A DNA stretch of 22,311 nucleotides from a virus: the IMG/VR virus record IMGVR_UViG_3300020595_001974, positions 1-22,311 of that record; one strand, given 5' to 3'. The position numbers were made by a program, and so were the translations under genes. Under the pieces are notes generated by a model. It was given only the letters and a program-made list of their open reading frames with translations. It was not told the origin of the DNA and searched no databases. Shown one piece after another: positions 5,714-14,199 of this stretch. Each line of letters begins with the position of its first letter. The first letter of the stretch is position 1.

Positions 5714-7067
5714 GAAAAAGATTTTATTGATGTCCGATGATTTACGGATGCATAGTGGAGTAGCTACCGTATCTAAAGACATTGTATTTGAGACATTACA
5801 CCAATATGATTGGGTTCAGATGGGTGGAGCTATTAAACATCCTGAAGCTGGAAAGATTGTTGATATGTCAGAACATCTACAAAAAGATTTTGGTATAAAA
5901 GATGGTTACTTACGAATATATCCAGTTGATGGTTATGGTAATGAAGATTTACTAAGAGATGTTATTGCTTTAGAAAAACCAGACGCTATACTTCATTATA
6001 CCGATCCTAGATTTTGGATTTGGTTCTATAATATGGAAGCAGAAATCCGTAGGGACATTCCTATCTTTTATTATAACATATGGGATGACTTACCAGATCC
6101 TCAATACAATACAAACTACTACAAGAGTTCTGATTTGTTGATGGGTATATCAAAACAAACTTATGGAATCAATAAAAGATTATTACCTGATTATGAAGAT
6201 TGGCAGATAACTTATGTACCACATGGTATATCAGAAAGAAGATTTAATAAGATAGAAGATGATAATGTTTCTTTAATTGATTTTGATTCCAAACACGGAA
6301 TTACAAACAAGAAATTTAAGATACTTTATAGTAACAGAAACATTAGAAGAAAACAACCTGGTGATGTTTTATTGGCATACAAATACTTTATGGATGGTTT
6401 AAAACCTGAACAAAGAGAAGAGTGTGTATTGGTATTTCATTGTTCACCAATTGATGATAATGGAACAGATTTACCAAGAGTTCATAAACACTTATGTCCT
6501 GAATATGATGTATGTTTTACTTATAATACAGATAATAAAGCATTCGATGATAATGATATGAATCTATTATTTAATTCTGCTGATGTTTATATTAACTTAG
6601 CTAGTAATGAGGGTTTTGGGTTAGGTAGTGCTGAAGCACTTACCGCTGGAACACCAATCATTGTTAATGTTACGGGTGGATTACAAGATCAATGTGGATT
6701 TAAGAAAGACGGTGAGTTATTAACACCTGAAGATTATGTTGAGTTAGGTTCTAATCATAAGGGAACTCATGCAGAACATGGTGAGTGGGTATTTCCTGTT
6801 TATCCAACAAATCGTTCATTACAAGGTTCACCTATGACACCTTATATCTTTGATGATAGATGTCAGCCGGAAGATGCTGCTGTTCAGTTAAAGAAACTAT
6901 ACGACTTAGGTAGAGAAGAAAGAAAAAGACTTGGTTCATTAGGAACTGAGTTCTGTAAAGAAAATCTAATGACATCAAAAGCTATGGGACAAGAGTTTAT
7001 TAGTTCCATGAACGGAGCATTTGATAATTGGAAACCAAAACAAAAATACACGATGGAGGCAGTATGA
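5706..7067 (+). CDS. GT-B glycosyltransferase (GT4/GT1-like)
   Basis: 453 residues. The N-terminal Rossmann half starts KKILLMSDDLRMHSGVATVS, the acceptor-side loop typical of GT4 enzymes. The C-terminal half carries KILYSNRNIRRKQPGDVLLA at the domain linker and NEGFGLGSAEALTAGTP near 300-318, the E-x7-E-like donor-binding motif that contacts the sugar nucleotide's ribose and phosphate. A further VTGGLQDQCGF loop completes the site. Sugar donor and acceptor are not deducible. AGAGG at 5695-5699 gives a six-base spacing to the ATG. It is followed by a second GT-B gene in an ATGA overlap, so the two are probably made together and may act on one acceptor. Confidence 0.87.
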   Translation: MAKKKILLMSDDLRMHSGVATVSKDIVFETLHQYDWVQMGGAIKHPEAGKIVDMSEHLQKDFGIKDGYLRIYPVDGYGNEDLLRDVIALEKPDAILHYTDPRFWIWFYNMEAEIRRDIPIFYYNIWDDLPDPQYNTNYYKSSDLLMGISKQTYGINKRLLPDYEDWQITYVPHGISERRFNKIEDDNVSLIDFDSKHGITNKKFKILYSNRNIRRKQPGDVLLAYKYFMDGLKPEQREECVLVFHCSPIDDNGTDLPRVHKHLCPEYDVCFTYNTDNKAFDDNDMNLLFNSADVYINLASNEGFGLGSAEALTAGTPIIVNVTGGLQDQCGFKKDGELLTPEDYVELGSNHKGTHAEHGEWVFPVYPTNRSLQGSPMTPYIFDDRCQPEDAAVQLKKLYDLGREERKRLGSLGTEFCKENLMTSKAMGQEFISSMNGAFDNWKPKQKYTMEAV

Positions 7068-8419
7068 AACGCTCGGTAGTTATGATTGCACCTTTTAATA
7101 CCCGTAGTGGGTATGGTGACCATGCTCGTTCAATCTATTATTCTATTATGGATAGAGAAGATTTAGACATTAAATGTATTGATGTTAAGTGGGGTTCGAC
7201 ACCAAGAAACCATCTTAGACCTGAAGTAAAAAGACATCAGAAGTTGTTAAGTAGTTTTGTTACACAGGACCAAATAAAAACTCAACCTGATATTGTTATT
7301 GATATTAGAATACCTAACGAGTTTATACAAGGTGGTAAAGTTAATATTGGTATAACTGCTGGTGTGGAAACCGATATCGTTTCGGCTGTATTTTTAGAGG
7401 GTATGAATAAGATGAATTTTAATATAGTCCCATCTAAATTTACAGCAGATACATTTAATAGATGTATATTTGATAAGATGCAAGATCAACAAAATGGAGA
7501 AAAACAAAAGATAGGTGAGATAAAAAATGAAAAGCCTATCAAAGTTTTATTTGAAGGTGTCGATACTGATGTATATTACCCAAAACAAAAACATCAGTTA
7601 GAAAAGAAACTTTACGAAGAGTTAGATGACCTTATCAAAGAAGAGTTTGCTTATCTTCATGTTGGACAATGGGGACAACAAGGTTTCGGAGAGGATAGAA
7701 AAAACATTAGTGTTATGATTAAATCTTTCTTAAAAGCTTTTTCTAATATCCCTAATGCTCCAGCACTTGTTCTTAAAACCAACGGTGCTAACTTTAGTGT
7801 TCTCGATAAAGCTAATATAAAGAAAAGAATACAATCGGTAAAAGATATGTTTAAGGGAGTGGAGTTACCAAATATTTATTTAATACATGGTGACTTTACT
7901 ATCGAAGAAATGTCAACACTTTACAACCATCCAAAGATTGGTGCTTTTATTACTTGTACACATGGAGAAGGTTTTGGACGACCAATGCTAGAGGCTAGTT
8001 GTTGTGACCTACCTGTTATTGCTAGTAAGTGGAGTGGTCACCTTGACTTCCTCACAGATGCTGAGTCTATGTTAATTGATGGGTTTATAAAACCAGTTCC
8101 TAAATCAGTTCTATGGGATCCTATTATTATAGAACCATCCAAATGGTTTGATGTAAATCCAGCAGATGTAGTTAGGAAGATTAGAACTTTTCATAAGAAA
8201 AGAAAACTAATACAAAAGAAAGCTACTCGTCTAGGCAAGAAGAACAGAAGAGAGTTTTCATTAACAGCTATGGCAACACAATTTAATAAGATTATAGACG
8301 AAGTATTAAATTCAGTTCCACAACCTGTTAGTTTAAAACTACCTAAACTTAAAAAAGTTGGTGGTGAATCTCCACAACCAGCAAAGATAAAATTACCTAA
8401 ACTAAAGAAGGTGACATGA
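7064..8419 (+). CDS. GT-B glycosyltransferase with duplicated basic C-terminal tail
   Basis: 451 residues from the ATG at 7064, which overlaps the previous stop as ATGA and has GGAGG just upstream. A longer in-frame start at 7028 lacks this signal. The N-terminus reads SVVMIAPFNTRSGYGDHARS, an acceptor-domain loop. A KVLFEGVDTDVYYP linker follows, as in many GT4 proteins, and THGEGFGRPMLEASCCDLPV near residue 298 is the donor-binding signature. It resembles its upstream neighbour in layout but not closely in sequence. The last 33 residues consist of two copies of a PQP..KLPKLKKV unit (see repeat), which is not part of the catalytic fold and could bind nucleic acid, membrane phospholipid or a partner. 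Confidence 0.85.
   Translation: MKRSVVMIAPFNTRSGYGDHARSIYYSIMDREDLDIKCIDVKWGSTPRNHLRPEVKRHQKLLSSFVTQDQIKTQPDIVIDIRIPNEFIQGGKVNIGITAGVETDIVSAVFLEGMNKMNFNIVPSKFTADTFNRCIFDKMQDQQNGEKQKIGEIKNEKPIKVLFEGVDTDVYYPKQKHQLEKKLYEELDDLIKEEFAYLHVGQWGQQGFGEDRKNISVMIKSFLKAFSNIPNAPALVLKTNGANFSVLDKANIKKRIQSVKDMFKGVELPNIYLIHGDFTIEEMSTLYNHPKIGAFITCTHGEGFGRPMLEASCCDLPVIASKWSGHLDFLTDAESMLIDGFIKPVPKSVLWDPIIIEPSKWFDVNPADVVRKIRTFHKKRKLIQKKATRLGKKNRREFSLTAMATQFNKIIDEVLNSVPQPVSLKLPKLKKVGGESPQPAKIKLPKLKKVT
8318..8416 (+). repeat. In-frame tandem repeat encoding a basic Pro/Lys-rich tail
   Basis: Two units in frame with the glycosyltransferase gene: 8318-8371 encodes PQPVSLKLPKLKKVGGES and 8372-8416 encodes PQPAKIKLPKLKKVT. 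The DNA of the second copy differs at synonymous positions (ctacctaaacttaaa against ttacctaaactaaag), so the duplication is not recent or the protein sequence is under selection. Confidence 0.75.
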
Positions 8420-8835
8420 TGGATGATATGATACTAAAGGTAAAATGTCCAAATGACACGAAAGAGTGTACTGTTGCCGGTGGTGAGATATTAGAATCAA
8501 TGGTTTTATTAGGTGATGATGAACAGAATATGCAGTGTTTAGCTTGTGGTTATGCTTCTAACAAAACTATGAAAACTCACATAAAACCATTTCCTGATGA
8601 CTTTAAGGAAGTATGTGTGGAGACAAGTAAGGGTAGATATTGGGCGCCATCTGTATTTACCACCGAAAACTACATGGTTGTTCCAGTAGTTGATGGTGAG
8701 TTAAAGTGGAGAGTTTACGCCCAAGCAGATCCTGCTACGGAAGTAGTAATGCCTACATTTTCGGATGCTTTTAAAATGGTAGAAAAATTGGAGAAACTCA
8801 TTGGCGAGCAGATACAACAACAAACGAATAGTTAA
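8416..8835 (+). CDS. Uncharacterised phage protein with a possible N-terminal zinc site
   Basis: 139 residues, not recognised. Near the N-terminus are four cysteines: C11 and C18 (CPNDTKEC), then CLAC at 41-44. This could be one zinc-ribbon-type site of about 35 residues, close in look to small transcription-factor or RNA-polymerase-associated zinc ribbons. The rest is an alpha/beta domain with PFPDDFKEVCVETSKGRYWA and a helical C-terminus. The start overlaps the glycosyltransferase stop by four bases, and either Met1 or Met2 could be used. The end overlaps the next gene by 35 bases. No enzyme motif is visible. Confidence 0.72.
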   Translation: MMDDMILKVKCPNDTKECTVAGGEILESMVLLGDDEQNMQCLACGYASNKTMKTHIKPFPDDFKEVCVETSKGRYWAPSVFTTENYMVVPVVDGELKWRVYAQADPATEVVMPTFSDAFKMVEKLEKLIGEQIQQQTNS

Positions 8836-9259
8836 ATCTGTTCAAACAATAGGTCAAGGTAGATTATTACCTGGTATGATAATTACATTTAATTACTCAG
8901 AACCAGGTGTCATGGATCCTAGACCTATTCTACTTTATTTAAATACGGATAAGAAAAGTAAAAATTTAGAGGGTTTAAATATAAACTATCTTAATCCAAC
9001 TAAGTTAAAAAAGTTATTTAGTGTTGCTGATTTTAAGAAAACAGAAACAGATGAAGTAGAAAACTTAATCGGTTTAAAAGAATCTTATTATAGATTACAG
9101 ATTGCTAATCCAAAGAAAAGAAGTGCTATGACACCTAAAAGATTTTATAGTGATATTATATCAGCTGATAAATATTTTAAAGAAGCATATAGGTCATATA
9201 AACTTACTAAGTTAACATCATTAAAAGTTACACAGATAAATACACAATTTATTAAATGA
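8801..9259 (+). CDS. Conserved phage protein with TTG start, function unknown
   Basis: 152 residues from TTG at 8801. No ATG exists before residue 25, and GGAG at 8790-8793 with a seven-base spacer sits exactly upstream of the TTG, so a non-ATG start is well supported. The sequence begins with basic residues (SRYNNKRIVKSVQTIGQGR), followed by a beta-rich core: LLPGMIITFNY, RPILLYL, and LEGLNINYLNPTKLKKLF. This 'RPILL..GLNINYL' pattern recalls an unassigned protein family I have seen in T4-like phages. The C-terminal third is lysine- and tyrosine-rich and helical. It overlaps the preceding gene by 35 bases and the following one by four. No function is proposed. Confidence 0.72.
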   Translation: MASRYNNKRIVKSVQTIGQGRLLPGMIITFNYSEPGVMDPRPILLYLNTDKKSKNLEGLNINYLNPTKLKKLFSVADFKKTETDEVENLIGLKESYYRLQIANPKKRSAMTPKRFYSDIISADKYFKEAYRSYKLTKLTSLKVTQINTQFIK

Positions 9260-9891
9260 AAATTAGTTATTCTATACTAACCCACAACGAAACTACCACT
9301 CTTGAAAAGCTACTAAAGTTTTTAATTAAGTATAAACAACCACAAGATGAGATAGTTATCCTTGATGATTATTCAGACAATGAAAAGACAAAAGCTATCT
9401 TGGATTTCTATGTATCTACCGAGAACATAGTCTTTGAGCAAAGAAATCTTTTGGAAGATTTTGGTTCACAGAAAAACTATCTAAAGAAAATGTGTAGTGG
9501 TGACTATAGTTTTAACTTAGATGCTGACGAAATGATTTCACATTGGTTTATGGCAGACATCCACGAGTTACTTGAAGGTAATATGGTTGATTTAATCTTT
9601 GTTCCAAGAGTAAATACCGTAAAGGGGATAACAGAAGAACATTGTAGAATGTATGGATATACAATAAACGAAAAGGGTTGGATAAATTATCCTGATTGGC
9701 AAGGTCGTATCTTTCGTAACCGACCAAACATTCGTTGGGAAAAACCAGTTCACGAGCAATTAGTTGGTTTTCAAACTTATGCTCATTTACCAACAGAACA
9801 TAAGTATTCTATCATTCACCCAAAGACGATAGAAAGACAAGTGGAACAAAATAAATTTTACAATGAAGAAATAAGTGGGATAAGAAGATGA
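9256..9891 (+). CDS. GT2 glycosyltransferase, WaaE/SunS-like
   Basis: 211 residues of GT-A fold. ISYSILTHNE at 3-12 is the first strand of the nucleotide-binding domain, VILDDYSDN at 34-42 has the Asp pair that binds the nucleotide base and ribose, EDFGSQKNY at 67-75 is typical of the WaaE/SunS branch, and FNLDADEM at 87-93 carries the metal-binding DxD-like motif. The later PDWQGRIFRNRPNIRW and VHEQL segments are also characteristic of that branch. WaaE-type enzymes add a sugar to lipopolysaccharide core and SunS glycosylates a peptide cysteine, so the acceptor cannot be fixed. At 211 residues it is short but complete for the catalytic domain. It overlaps both neighbours by four bases. Confidence 0.87.
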   Translation: MKISYSILTHNETTTLEKLLKFLIKYKQPQDEIVILDDYSDNEKTKAILDFYVSTENIVFEQRNLLEDFGSQKNYLKKMCSGDYSFNLDADEMISHWFMADIHELLEGNMVDLIFVPRVNTVKGITEEHCRMYGYTINEKGWINYPDWQGRIFRNRPNIRWEKPVHEQLVGFQTYAHLPTEHKYSIIHPKTIERQVEQNKFYNEEISGIRR

Positions 9892-10082
9892 AGTATAAAA
9901 ACAAAAATGGTATAGGGTTGTCATACGAAGGTCATGAAAATGACAATAGTGTTCAATTAGTTAAAGAAGTAATTCGTGAGGCTATTAAGATAGGTGATTT
10001 AGAACTATATCAAAAAAGTAGTAGAATAGATGTTGGATGGGTTAAGGTAAAAGATTTTTTAAAAGAAAATTTTTCAATATGA
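9888..10082 (+). CDS. Small protein of unknown function
   Basis: 64 residues starting in an ATGA overlap with the GT2 gene and ending in an ATGA overlap with the next glycosyltransferase. Position and coupling support it as a real gene. It is charged, with a short helix (QLVKEVIREAIKIGD) and a closing segment VGWVKVKDFLKENFSI. No cysteines, membrane segment or recognised motif are present. Confidence 0.6.
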   Translation: MKYKNKNGIGLSYEGHENDNSVQLVKEVIREAIKIGDLELYQKSSRIDVGWVKVKDFLKENFSI

Positions 10083-11104
10083 TTAAAATAAAAATACAAA
10101 ACTATGCACTTGGTAGGAATGAACCAACATTTAGGCCATTTGCTTTTATTCAAAATATATTACGAGACTATAGTATTGAATTTACTAATTCTAATGATTT
10201 TGATTATCTATTTATTGGAATGCATGATTTCATTGATAAGAAAAAAACATTACAGGACAGTATTGACTATGGGCTTGAAAATTTATCAAAGGTAACCGGT
10301 GATTACTTCCTATTTGAAGGCTCAGATTCCACATCATTAATGGGTGGTTATGAAGTTTTTGAAAAAAGTAATGCTATTTATTTATTTAAAAATCAAATGT
10401 TACCATCACAAGATGCTTATAAAGTTCCCTATGCTCATAATAAATGGTTTTGGGGTAGTGGTAGTGATTTAGATTTATCATATGATATTTCCGATGATAA
10501 ATGGAAAAGAATAAAATTTACAGGTTGGAATGTGGGACAACTTGTTCAAGATTATAGAAATTTTCAACCAATTAAACAAAATAAAACTACTGATGTGTGT
10601 GCTATTTTTCAAGGTAAACATAATTACAATGAAGATCATAAAAGTAGAAATGATCATCTTTACACATCTCATAGAAATGGTTTGTGGAATATACTAGAGC
10701 CTTTAAAGTCAAAATATAATATGATATATGATAGGCTTCCATTTCAAGAATATATTAAAAATTTAATGAATTCTAAAATTTCATTTTCTCCATTTGGTAT
10801 GGGAGAGATATGTTTCAGAGATTTTGAGTGTATGCAATATGGGACTATAATGATAAAACCCAATCATGATTTAGTTAAAACTATACCAGATATATATGAG
10901 CCAGGTAAAACATATATTGATGTAAAGTATGATTGGTCAGACTTAGAAGAAAAAATTGATTATATTTTATCAAATTTTGATGAATTAAATGTTGAGATAA
11001 ATGAAAATATTAGAAATAAATTTATAGACGGCTATGACCACAATAAACTATGTTTACATTGGTACAATATTTTTAAAAATTTAAGTGATATAGAGGAAAG
11101 TTAA
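10079..11104 (+). CDS. Glycosyltransferase with CgeB/exostosin-like C-terminal domain
   Basis: 341 residues. The C-terminal part has the CgeB/YkvP or exostosin-like GT-B signature near 231-261: LMNSKISFSPFGMGEICFRD, then FECMQYGTIMIKPN, where the Glu-x-Met-x-x-Gly turn places an acidic donor-binding residue. The N-terminal half (FRPFAFIQNIL, FDYLFIGMHDFID) is Rossmann-like and variable. A mid-protein VCAIFQGKHN strand begins the second domain. Donor and acceptor are unknown. The gene overlaps the following SDR dehydratase by one base and is the first gene of a visibly more AT-rich stretch (14 G or C in the 60 bases at 10981-11040, against 23 at 1081-1140), suggesting the glycan block was acquired from another source. 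Confidence 0.75.
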   Translation: MIKIKIQNYALGRNEPTFRPFAFIQNILRDYSIEFTNSNDFDYLFIGMHDFIDKKKTLQDSIDYGLENLSKVTGDYFLFEGSDSTSLMGGYEVFEKSNAIYLFKNQMLPSQDAYKVPYAHNKWFWGSGSDLDLSYDISDDKWKRIKFTGWNVGQLVQDYRNFQPIKQNKTTDVCAIFQGKHNYNEDHKSRNDHLYTSHRNGLWNILEPLKSKYNMIYDRLPFQEYIKNLMNSKISFSPFGMGEICFRDFECMQYGTIMIKPNHDLVKTIPDIYEPGKTYIDVKYDWSDLEEKIDYILSNFDELNVEINENIRNKFIDGYDHNKLCLHWYNIFKNLSDIEES

Positions 11105-12036
11105 TGAAAATATTAATAACTGGAGGAGCCGGATTTATTGGTTCACATATAGCAAATAGATTTAAAGAGAATCACGAAGTAGTTGTTTTAGATTCGATGG
11201 GGCATACCTCATGTCTAAATAGATTAGATGAAAATATCTTGGTGGTAGAGGGTGAGATACAAAATTCAAAAATATATAATAAATTGGATACCGACTTTGA
11301 CTTGGTAATAAATTCAGCCGCTGAAACTCATGTAGATGAGTCTTTTAAAAGACCGACAGATTTTATTGACACAAATATATTGGGAATACATCATCTAAGT
11401 ACATATTGTATTAAAAATAATATTTCATTATTACATTTGAGTACTGATGAAGTAATAGGAACGGGTGAACCTTTGTATGAAAATTCAATGGCACTACCCA
11501 CAAATCCATATTCAGCAACTAAGGCTAGTGGTGAATCTATCTTACATGCTTATGGTTATTGTTATGGGTTGAACTGGAAAGTGGTTAGATTAAATAACAC
11601 TTATGGTACAATGCAATTTCCCGATAAACTAATACCATATTTTATTACTAGATTACAGGACGATAAAAAGCTAACAATACATGGTGTGGGTAAACAAGTT
11701 AGGTATTTCCTAAATATTGACGACTTCGTGGATGCTGTAGAAATTGTCATGAGTAAGGGTAAAAATAAAAATATTTATAATGTCTCTACTGATGAGTCTT
11801 ACACGGTAATGGATGTTACGAAAATGATTTGTGATGGTATGGGTAAAGATATTAATCAATATATAAAATATGTAGATGACAGACTATTTCAAGATCCTAT
11901 TTACTTATCTAATAGTGATAAACTTCGTAGTATAGGATGGAAACCTAATCGATATTTAAAAGAAGACATATCAAAACTAATAGATTGGTATACAAAAAAT
12001 AGGGATTTTTTTAACAATGAAAATGTTGATAAATGA
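11104..12036 (+). CDS. Extended-SDR NAD-dependent sugar-nucleotide 4,6-dehydratase (RmlB/LegB-like)
   Basis: 310 residues. [10 protein letters not shown] at 6-15 is the NAD-binding turn and D30 the adenosine-ribose contact. STDEVIG at 113-119 and YSATK at 136-140 give the catalytic Thr114/Asp115/Glu116 with Tyr136 and Lys140. The Asp-Glu pair after Thr is the signature of RmlB-type retaining 4,6-dehydratases rather than simple C4 epimerases. In the legionaminic acid pathway a retaining dehydratase of this kind (LegB) makes the 4-keto-6-deoxy intermediate, so the neighbouring NeuB, NeuC and NeuA genes fit. dTDP-glucose or GDP/UDP-HexNAc cannot be told apart here. It overlaps the NeuB gene by 20 bases. 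Confidence 0.85.
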   Translation: MKILITGGAGFIGSHIANRFKENHEVVVLDSMGHTSCLNRLDENILVVEGEIQNSKIYNKLDTDFDLVINSAAETHVDESFKRPTDFIDTNILGIHHLSTYCIKNNISLLHLSTDEVIGTGEPLYENSMALPTNPYSATKASGESILHAYGYCYGLNWKVVRLNNTYGTMQFPDKLIPYFITRLQDDKKLTIHGVGKQVRYFLNIDDFVDAVEIVMSKGKNKNIYNVSTDESYTVMDVTKMICDGMGKDINQYIKYVDDRLFQDPIYLSNSDKLRSIGWKPNRYLKEDISKLIDWYTKNRDFFNNENVDK

Positions 12037-13051
12037 TAGATTAATAGGTTCTGATTACAAACCTTTAGTTATTGCTGAGATTGGTATAAATCATAATGGT
12101 GATTTAAATTTAGCAAAACATTTAGTTGACGAGGCTTGTAGTCAAGGGGTAGAAATAATAAAACATCAAACTCATGTTATAGATGATGAAATGTCAAAAC
12201 TATCCAAAAAGATTATTCCAGGAAATTCAAATTCTTCAATATATGACATTATGAACGAATGTGCCTTATCCGAAGATGATGAAATAGAACTAAAAAATTA
12301 TGTTGAATTAAAAGGTGCAATCTTTATAAGCACTCCATTTTCAAGAGCTGCAGCTAATAGGTTAGAAAGAATGGGAGTTTCTGCTTATAAAATTGGTTCA
12401 GGTGAATGTAACAATTATCCTTTGATAGAGCATGTTGCATCTTTTGGTAAGCCAATGATAGTATCAACTGGTATGAATACGATAGAAAGTGTCAGAAAGA
12501 CGGTTACTATATTAGAAGATAATAATATTGAATACGCTTTGTTACATACTACTAATTTATATCCAACACCATTTCATCTTGTTAGACTTGGAGCTATGAT
12601 AGAATTAAAAGATAATTTTCCAAATGCTGTTATAGGTTTATCAGACCATACAATAAATAATAATGCTTGTCTTGCTGCTACTGGTTTAGGGGCTTCAATT
12701 TTAGAAAGACATTTTATAGATACAAAGGATAGAGAAGGTCCTGATATATTAAATTCTATGGATACAAAAGAATTAGGAGAGTTGATACGAGGTAGTGAAG
12801 AAGTTTTTAAAATGAGAGGTGGTAGTAAATTAGAACTGAAAGAAGAGCAGGTTACTATGGATTTTGCTTTTGCTACAGTTGTTTCTATCAAAGATATATC
12901 GAAGGGTGAAAAATTAAATAAGGATAATATTTGGGTAAAACGACCAGGAACAGGTAATATAAAAGCAGAACATTATAAAACTTTACTTGGAAAGGTATCA
13001 ATTAGAGACATCAAAAATGATGAACATTTAACTTGGGAAGATTTTAAATGA
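12017..13051 (+). CDS. neuB: Nonulosonic acid synthase (NeuB/LegI family)
   Basis: 344 residues, the normal NeuB length. It condenses phosphoenolpyruvate with a 2-acylamino-mannose-type sugar to give a nine-carbon acid. The TIM barrel spans about 15-275: [11 protein letters not shown] at 19-29, [45 protein letters not shown] and GLSDHT, closed by [14 protein letters not shown]. The C-terminal SAF/antifreeze-like domain (from about 283: [20 protein letters not shown] and the RPGTGN turn) caps the active site of the partner subunit. NeuB (Neu5Ac), LegI (legionaminic) and PseI (pseudaminic) share all these motifs, so the product is not fixed. The start overlaps the dehydratase gene; ATG at 12017 lacks a clear ribosome site and an in-frame ATG lies at 12023. 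Confidence 0.93.
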   Translation: MKMLINDRLIGSDYKPLVIAEIGINHNGDLNLAKHLVDEACSQGVEIIKHQTHVIDDEMSKLSKKIIPGNSNSSIYDIMNECALSEDDEIELKNYVELKGAIFISTPFSRAAANRLERMGVSAYKIGSGECNNYPLIEHVASFGKPMIVSTGMNTIESVRKTVTILEDNNIEYALLHTTNLYPTPFHLVRLGAMIELKDNFPNAVIGLSDHTINNNACLAATGLGASILERHFIDTKDREGPDILNSMDTKELGELIRGSEEVFKMRGGSKLELKEEQVTMDFAFATVVSIKDISKGEKLNKDNIWVKRPGTGNIKAEHYKTLLGKVSIRDIKNDEHLTWEDFK

Positions 13052-14190
13052 GAAAAGTATTTGTGGTTACGGAAAGAAGAGCAGACTTTAGTAGATTTAA
13101 ACCCATATTAGAACTGATAAGTAATGATGAAGATTTAGATTATGATTTAGTTGTTACCGGTATACATTTACTGGATAGTTATGGTAAAACTATCAATGAA
13201 ATAAAAGAAGGTGGTTTTAAAGTCTTTAAAACTGTAGAAATGTTTAACGATAGTGTAGATAGAGATAGTGGTGCTGAGATGACTAAGGCTTTAGGTCGTG
13301 TGACAATAGGACTAGTTGATGCTATAGAAGAATCCAAACCAGATATAATTTTATCTGGATTTGATATAGGTGCTAATTTAGCAGTATCAATTGCTGGTGC
13401 CCACATGAATATACCTGTAGTACACATTCAAGGCGGAGAAGTAAGTGGTACGATTGATGAATCTATTAGGCATGCTGTTAGTAAATTTTCACATTACCAT
13501 TTAGTTAGCAATAATGATGCTAAAAATAGATTAATCAAAATGGGTGAAGTACCCAAACATATTTTTGTTGTGGGGTGTCCATCAATTGACGCTATGTTAA
13601 GTGTTAACAAAAGCACACCTGATGAAATAAAAAATAAATTTGATGTAGATGTTAAGAAAAAGTTTTTTTTAGTTTTACAACATCCTGTCACAACAGAATT
13701 AAGTGATGCTAAAAGACAAATAAAAGAAACTTTAAATGCGATAAAGAAAAGTGGTGTACCGAGTGTTTTAATTTATCCAAATAATGATGCAGGTTCTCAA
13801 GTTATAATAGAAGAAATAAAAAATAGTAATATAAAATACTTCCCAACACTGTCTCTAAAAGATTATGTTTCTTTATTGAGTTATGCTACAGCTTTGATAG
13901 GAAATTCTAGTTCTGGTATTCACGAAACAGCAACATTTAAAGTTCCAACTATTAATATTGGGACAAGGCAACAAGGTAGATTAAGACCAGAAAACTTAAT
14001 AGATGTTGACTACGAGGAGTATGAGATAACCGGAGCTATAAATAAAATATTGAACGATAAAATATTCCAAAAAAATATTTTATATTGTGAAAATCCATAT
14101 GGGGATGGAAATTCTTCAAATAGAATTATAAAAATTTTAAAAAAAATAAACATAGGTAATAAAGTTATTCAAAAAAGAATTACTTACTAG
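13048..14190 (+). CDS. neuC: UDP-sugar 2-epimerase, hydrolysing (NeuC/LegG family)
   Basis: 380 residues, usual for the family. The enzyme releases UDP (or GDP) while inverting C2, giving the free ManNAc-type sugar for the NeuB enzyme. [18 protein letters not shown] is the standard NeuC opening. [19 protein letters not shown] at 126-144 holds the GGE and DES catalytic loops, [10 protein letters not shown] the conserved His-Pro, and [17 protein letters not shown] plus NIGTRQQGR the UDP-binding C-terminus. Asp106 sits in SGFDIGAN where most relatives read GDR, so the loop before the first catalytic Asp is unusual. UDP-GlcNAc (NeuC) and UDP-diacetylbacillosamine (LegG) substrates are both possible; the two dehydratases nearby favour a 6-deoxy substrate. 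It overlaps the NeuB gene by four bases. Confidence 0.9.
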   Translation: MRKVFVVTERRADFSRFKPILELISNDEDLDYDLVVTGIHLLDSYGKTINEIKEGGFKVFKTVEMFNDSVDRDSGAEMTKALGRVTIGLVDAIEESKPDIILSGFDIGANLAVSIAGAHMNIPVVHIQGGEVSGTIDESIRHAVSKFSHYHLVSNNDAKNRLIKMGEVPKHIFVVGCPSIDAMLSVNKSTPDEIKNKFDVDVKKKFFLVLQHPVTTELSDAKRQIKETLNAIKKSGVPSVLIYPNNDAGSQVIIEEIKNSNIKYFPTLSLKDYVSLLSYATALIGNSSSGIHETATFKVPTINIGTRQQGRLRPENLIDVDYEEYEITGAINKILNDKIFQKNILYCENPYGDGNSSNRIIKILKKINIGNKVIQKRITY

Positions 14191-14199
14191 GAGATGAAT

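Noticed and set aside
7028-7063. Longer N-terminus for the second GT-B glycosyltransferase
   Set aside because: The 12 extra residues precede a perfect GGAGG-spaced ATG at 7064, which also gives the usual ATGA overlap.
10104-10295. 63-codon overlapping frame rich in Leu/Ile
   Set aside because: Out of frame within the glycosyltransferase gene at 10079-11104, which has clear domain evidence; no ribosome site.
12574-12891. 105-codon open frame on the minus strand
   Set aside because: Lies entirely opposite the conserved NeuB barrel and SAF region; composition is Ser/Leu-rich as expected of an antisense shadow.
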